From NCBI GenBank assembly GCA_029558515.1, contig JAKQEM010000032.1, forward strand, positions 1-64,000: 64,000 nucleotides of DNA, in the 5' to 3' direction. The notes under the pieces are model-generated. The model was not told the origin of the DNA. It did no database searches and saw only the letters and a list, made by a program, of their open reading frames with translations. Source of the stretch: a bacterium (GTDB taxonomy: Bacteria; Patescibacteriota; Gracilibacteria; Peribacterales; Peribacteraceae). Of the stretch, positions 61,274 to 64,000 are shown in pieces (positions within the stretch are counted from its first letter, which is position 1; the number at the start of each line of letters is the position of its first letter). Both the position numbers and the translations under genes were made by a program.

Positions 61274-61445
61274 AGGTGCGGGAAGTGTACAGGAGCTGAC
61301 CACATTTCGAACGTATTTTTCTTGCGTTTCACGGATGACTGACGGCCACCCTTGTCCGCCGCGGCAAAGGCGTCATTCCCCCTCGGCACTCTCGGCGCAA
61401 GTAATGAGACTGCGCGCAGATCTCCCCTCTTTCTCACGATCATGC

Positions 61446-61474
61446 TTGCATTCCCCTGATTATCACTCTATACT
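61446..61474 (+). promoter_or_regulatory. Sigma-70-type promoter of hsp20
   Basis: -35 ttgcat (61446-61451), 17-nt spacer, -10 tatact (61469-61474), about 35 nt before the ATG at 61510. The intervening leader includes ttctttccccccattcct. No CIRCE element is visible. Confidence 0.55.
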
Positions 61475-61509
61475 ACCGATTGATAATTTACTTCTTTCCC
61501 CCCATTCCT

Positions 61510-61947
61510 ATGAACCAAATGGTTCCCTGGCGAAGGAAGTCCGTCGTCCCGCGGCCCTTCGACGAACTGTTCTGGGACCCCTTCATGGCCTTCGCAGATA
61601 TGGACAGACGCTCGAGTGCGTTTGTGCCTGCCACCGACATCGCCGAGACCGAGAAGGACATCATCGTCACGGCGGATGCCCCCGGCTACGATCCCAAGCA
61701 GATCGAAGTGAGCTTGGAGAACGGACTGCTCACCATCAGCGGAAAAATGCAGGAAGAAGCGGAGGAGAAGGGCAAGCGTTGGCGCCGCCGCGAGACGGCA
61801 TCGGGGAACTTCCTGGTGCAGTTCTCCATGCCGCAGGGCGTGGATGAGGAGAAAGTGACGTGTCGCACGAAGAACGGCCGCCTCACGGTGACGATCCCCA
61901 AATCCGCCAAATCCCAGAAACGCACGCTGCAGGTGGAGGAGGAGTGA
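61510..61947 (+). CDS. Small heat shock protein Hsp20 (alpha-crystallin family)
   Basis: 145 residues from ATG 61510. N-terminal Trp/Pro/Phe-rich arm (VVPRPFDELFWDPFMAF), then an alpha-crystallin domain: PATDIAETEKDIIVTADAPGYDPKQIEVSLENGLLTISGKMQEE, GNFLVQFSMPQGVDEEKVTCRTKNGRLTVTIPKS with the C-terminal I-P-K. It is an ATP-independent chaperone that holds unfolded proteins. Sole gene in its unit with its own promoter. Confidence 0.95.
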   Translation: MNQMVPWRRKSVVPRPFDELFWDPFMAFADMDRRSSAFVPATDIAETEKDIIVTADAPGYDPKQIEVSLENGLLTISGKMQEEAEEKGKRWRRRETASGNFLVQFSMPQGVDEEKVTCRTKNGRLTVTIPKSAKSQKRTLQVEEE

Positions 61948-61980
61948 GGAGTGGTATTGGGTATGGGGTATGGGGTGTCG
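61948..61980 (+). repeat. gtatgggg microrepeat after hsp20
   Basis: Three to four tandem units gtattggg, gtatgggg, gtatgggg. It separates hsp20 from the convergent proS. Confidence 0.55.
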
Positions 61981-61999
61981 GTTGACGGCACCCCCTCTT

Positions 62000-63427
62000 T
62001 TAGTACGCCTTCGCATAGAGCGCATACTCGGTGGCGGGAGCGCCGGATTGCGGATCGGTCTTCCCCTTCGCATTGGCTCGATCCCCCAGGAGACGAATCG
62101 TCGCCTTGGTCGCGTCCTTGATCTGCGTGGCTGTTTCCAGCGTGCCGTCCCACGGCATCCACACAAACCCGCCCTCCCCTTCCAGCAACTTTGAACACTG
62201 CGTCATGTCATCGGCGATGTGCGTGTGCGCTTCCAAATGTGCGATCGCCTGCTGCAACAACGTTTCCTGAATGGACGTCAGAAGGGACTGCACGAATGCT
62301 CCCGTGCATGAAGCCAAAGGAACGGCAATTTTCTCGGCCGTATCTCGACGCACGAACGTCGCCTGCCGTTTCTCCAAATCCTTCGGACCCAATTCGATGC
62401 GCAGCGGCACGCCCTTCACCTCCCACTCGTTGAACTTGAATCCCGGTGATTTCTCCGCACGATCATCGATCTTCAGGCGGATGCCCCCGAGAGATGCGCA
62501 GAGCGTGCGTGCCGCCGTCAGTACCGCTTCCCGCTCCGCATCGGTCTTGTAAATGGGCACGATGACCGCTTGTATCGGGGCAATGCGCGGGGGGATGCGC
62601 AGACCCTTCTCATCGCCATGCACCACGATGAGCGTGCCGATGATACGCGTAGAGAGGCCCCAACTCGTCATCCAAGGGCGCTGCTGCTTTCCTTCCGCAT
62701 CAAGGAACGACACGCCGTACGCCTCGGAAAACCCCTGCCCCAGATTGTGCGACGTCCCCGCCTGAATCGCCTTACCGTCGCGCGCGAGCGCTTCCGTGGA
62801 GAGTGTGTACAGAGCGCCTGCGAATTTCTCGTGCTCCGGCTTGCGTCCGGTGAGGACGGGAATCGCGAGCATCTCCCGATCGAAATCCGCATACATCTGC
62901 AATGCAGCGTTCACCATCGTATCGGCATCCTCTTTCGAAATATGACAGGTGTGCCCCTCCTGCCAGAGAAATTCCAACGTTCGCAGGAAAGGCCGCGTGC
63001 GCATTTCCCATCGAACGACATTGGCCCATTGGTTGATCTTGAGCGGCAGATCGCGGTGACTCTGTACCCACTTCGCAAAGGTGGTGTAGATGATCGTCTC
63101 ACTGGTGGGACGGACGTACAGCTTTTCACTGAGTTCCTTGCCGCCGCCGTGAGTCACCACCGCGCACTCCGGAGCAAACCCTTCGATGTGATCCTTCTCC
63201 CTCTGCAGGATCGACTCCGGGATGAAGAGAGGAAAGTAGACATTGTCGACTCCCAGCTCCTTGATGCGTCGATCCAAATCACGCTGAATCGCTTCCCACA
63301 GAGCGTACCCGTAAGGTTTGAAAATGATGCACCCGCGCACCTCCGCGTGCTCGGCAAGACCCGCCTGCTCGATGACGTCTAAGTACCACTGTGGAAAATC
63401 GGTCTTTTGATCTGCGATGCGAGCCAC
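62000..63427 (-). CDS. proS: Proline-tRNA ligase (short, archaeal/eukaryotic-type)
   Basis: 475 residues from GTG 63427 (leader ccccctctttgcc). Class II aminoacyl-tRNA synthetase core: motif 2 region TSETIIYTTFAKWVQSHRDLPLKINQWANVVRWE, FLRTLEFLWQEGHTCHIS, motif 3 AGTSHNLGQGFSEAYGV and the anticodon-binding domain with VPIYKTDAE. It lacks the editing (INS) domain of bacterial-type ProS, and ends in a Tyr, as in the archaeal/eukaryotic group. Charges tRNA-Pro. Confidence 0.94.
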   Translation of the reverse strand: MARIADQKTDFPQWYLDVIEQAGLAEHAEVRGCIIFKPYGYALWEAIQRDLDRRIKELGVDNVYFPLFIPESILQREKDHIEGFAPECAVVTHGGGKELSEKLYVRPTSETIIYTTFAKWVQSHRDLPLKINQWANVVRWEMRTRPFLRTLEFLWQEGHTCHISKEDADTMVNAALQMYADFDREMLAIPVLTGRKPEHEKFAGALYTLSTEALARDGKAIQAGTSHNLGQGFSEAYGVSFLDAEGKQQRPWMTSWGLSTRIIGTLIVVHGDEKGLRIPPRIAPIQAVIVPIYKTDAEREAVLTAARTLCASLGGIRLKIDDRAEKSPGFKFNEWEVKGVPLRIELGPKDLEKRQATFVRRDTAEKIAVPLASCTGAFVQSLLTSIQETLLQQAIAHLEAHTHIADDMTQCSKLLEGEGGFVWMPWDGTLETATQIKDATKATIRLLGDRANAKGKTDPQSGAPATEYALYAKAY

Positions 63428-63456
63428 GGCAAAGAGGGGGGAAATTCCCCCATACT

Positions 63457-63879
63457 CTACACTGTCATTCTGCTCAGTGCGATGCCTGCATACGTGATGA
63501 CGGTTCCGAAGACGATCCCCGCAAGAACTTCCTTCAGCGAATGACCGATACGCGTGCGCAGGTGCGTGAAATGCTGCAGCTTGTTAAGCATCTCCGCCTG
63601 CAGGCCGACTTCCCTCCGCAAGCTGATGGCGTCGTACCAGACAACCGCCGCCAGCGTGAAGGCGAGGGCGAAATCCACGGAGTCAAAGCCGCGGGACCGC
63701 TCGACCACGATGAGCAATGACGTCACAAACGCGGAATGAGAGCTGGGCATGCCGCCCGTGCGGAAGATGCCATTGTGCCACGTGCCCGTCCGTCTATGCT
63801 CCGTCAGCATTTTCGCGATCTCCGAGAGGAGCATCACGAGCACGGGAATCAGGAAGGGGTAGGTGCGGAGGAGGGACAT
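63457..63879 (-). CDS. Divergent PAP2-family membrane protein
   Basis: 140 residues, four hydrophobic helices. FRTGGMPSSHSAFVTSLLIVV (~residues 41-60) and YDAISLRREVGLQAEMLNKL and GHSLKEVLAGIVFG are the motifs of the divergent PAP2 (DUF212) family. These are related to lipid phosphatases; substrate unknown. The ATG follows a leader made of aatcccc-type repeats. Confidence 0.9.
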   Translation of the reverse strand: MSLLRTYPFLIPVLVMLLSEIAKMLTEHRRTGTWHNGIFRTGGMPSSHSAFVTSLLIVVERSRGFDSVDFALAFTLAAVVWYDAISLRREVGLQAEMLNKLQHFTHLRTRIGHSLKEVLAGIVFGTVITYAGIALSRMTV

Positions 63880-63880
63880 G

Positions 63881-63989
63881 GGATTGGGGATTGGAGATTG
63901 GGAATTTGGGATTTGTTGTTTGTACCTCGTTGTTCGTTATTTCGTTCCTTCATTCGTCCTACTCCCTACCACCTACTCCCTACCACCTC
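63881..63989 (+). repeat. Intergenic microrepeats at the right edge
   Basis: 63881-63917 is a ggattgggg-type tract, the reverse complement of the aatcccc family found before the glycosyltransferase; 63957-63989 is cctactccctaccacc-type, the inverted partner of 60012-60050. No gene lies in 63880-64000. Confidence 0.6.
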
Positions 63990-64000
63990 ATCAATACAAC

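Noticed and set aside
1-64000. Alternative genetic code with TGA as Gly
   Set aside because: TGA terminates many genes at the expected family length, and no TGA interrupts a conserved domain.

Overview
The window reads as a bacterial chromosome segment of moderate-to-high GC. It is densely packed with short intergenic gaps and uses the standard bacterial code: TGA ends many genes and does not interrupt conserved domains, which argues against the TGA=Gly code of Gracilibacteria and Absconditabacteria. The gene set (short type ProS, CBS-less IMP dehydrogenase, membrane pyrophosphatase, PyrK/PyrD, divergent PAP2 protein, many large serine recombinase traces, a DGR) fits a Patescibacteria/CPR-type organism such as Peregrinibacteria. 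That assignment is inference; no 16S rRNA is present. Start codons across the window are preceded by pyrimidine-rich stretches rather than Shine-Dalgarno sequences.

Layout. 1-2116 is chromosomal (two small ORFs, an FMN reductase and a YceI lipoprotein). A complete tRNA-Glu(UUC) gene at 2117-2191 marks the left end of a ~33 kb integrated island. A 21-bp copy of the tRNA 3' end at 35425-35445 marks its right end. The island holds, in order: a three-gene putative defence operon ending in an ApeA-like HEPN protein (2.3-6.3 kb); a type III restriction-modification pair (6.9-10.8 kb); a small HTH regulator and a large serine recombinase; a phage packaging module with small terminase, two tandem large terminases and two DNA methyltransferases, but no capsid, portal or tail genes (12.6-18.2 kb); a diversity-generating retroelement (DGR, 19.6-29.1 kb); and an AT-rich nested element (29.5-34.5 kb) bounded by a 16-bp direct repeat, with a decayed serine recombinase, a membrane protein, a HEPN/zinc-ribbon protein and a nuclease-domain protein.

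The DGR is the centrepiece. It has a reverse transcriptase with the DGR motif, an Avd accessory protein encoded head-to-head with it, a template repeat, and two variable repeats that end two paralogous proteins. The first target is a MoxR-type AAA+ ATPase. The gene before it encodes a transglutaminase-like plus von Willebrand factor A protein. This looks like a MoxR-vWA conflict system whose sensing end is diversified.

Right of the island (35.4-64 kb) is housekeeping chromosome: pyrK/pyrD, pyrG, ppnN, a purF-ada-guaB purine operon, a membrane pyrophosphatase, uvrC, rplY, rlmI, an Nramp-like transporter, hsp20, a class V aminotransferase and proS. Unusual items here are a UvrC with a GNAT acetyltransferase domain inserted in its nuclease half, a glycosyltransferase whose 5' end carries heptanucleotide repeats positioned to switch its frame, a complete ~110-nt transcription unit encoding a 12-residue Cys/Gly peptide, two four-helix-bundle genes flanked by inverted microrepeats, and a RAYT transposase with REP-like repeats.
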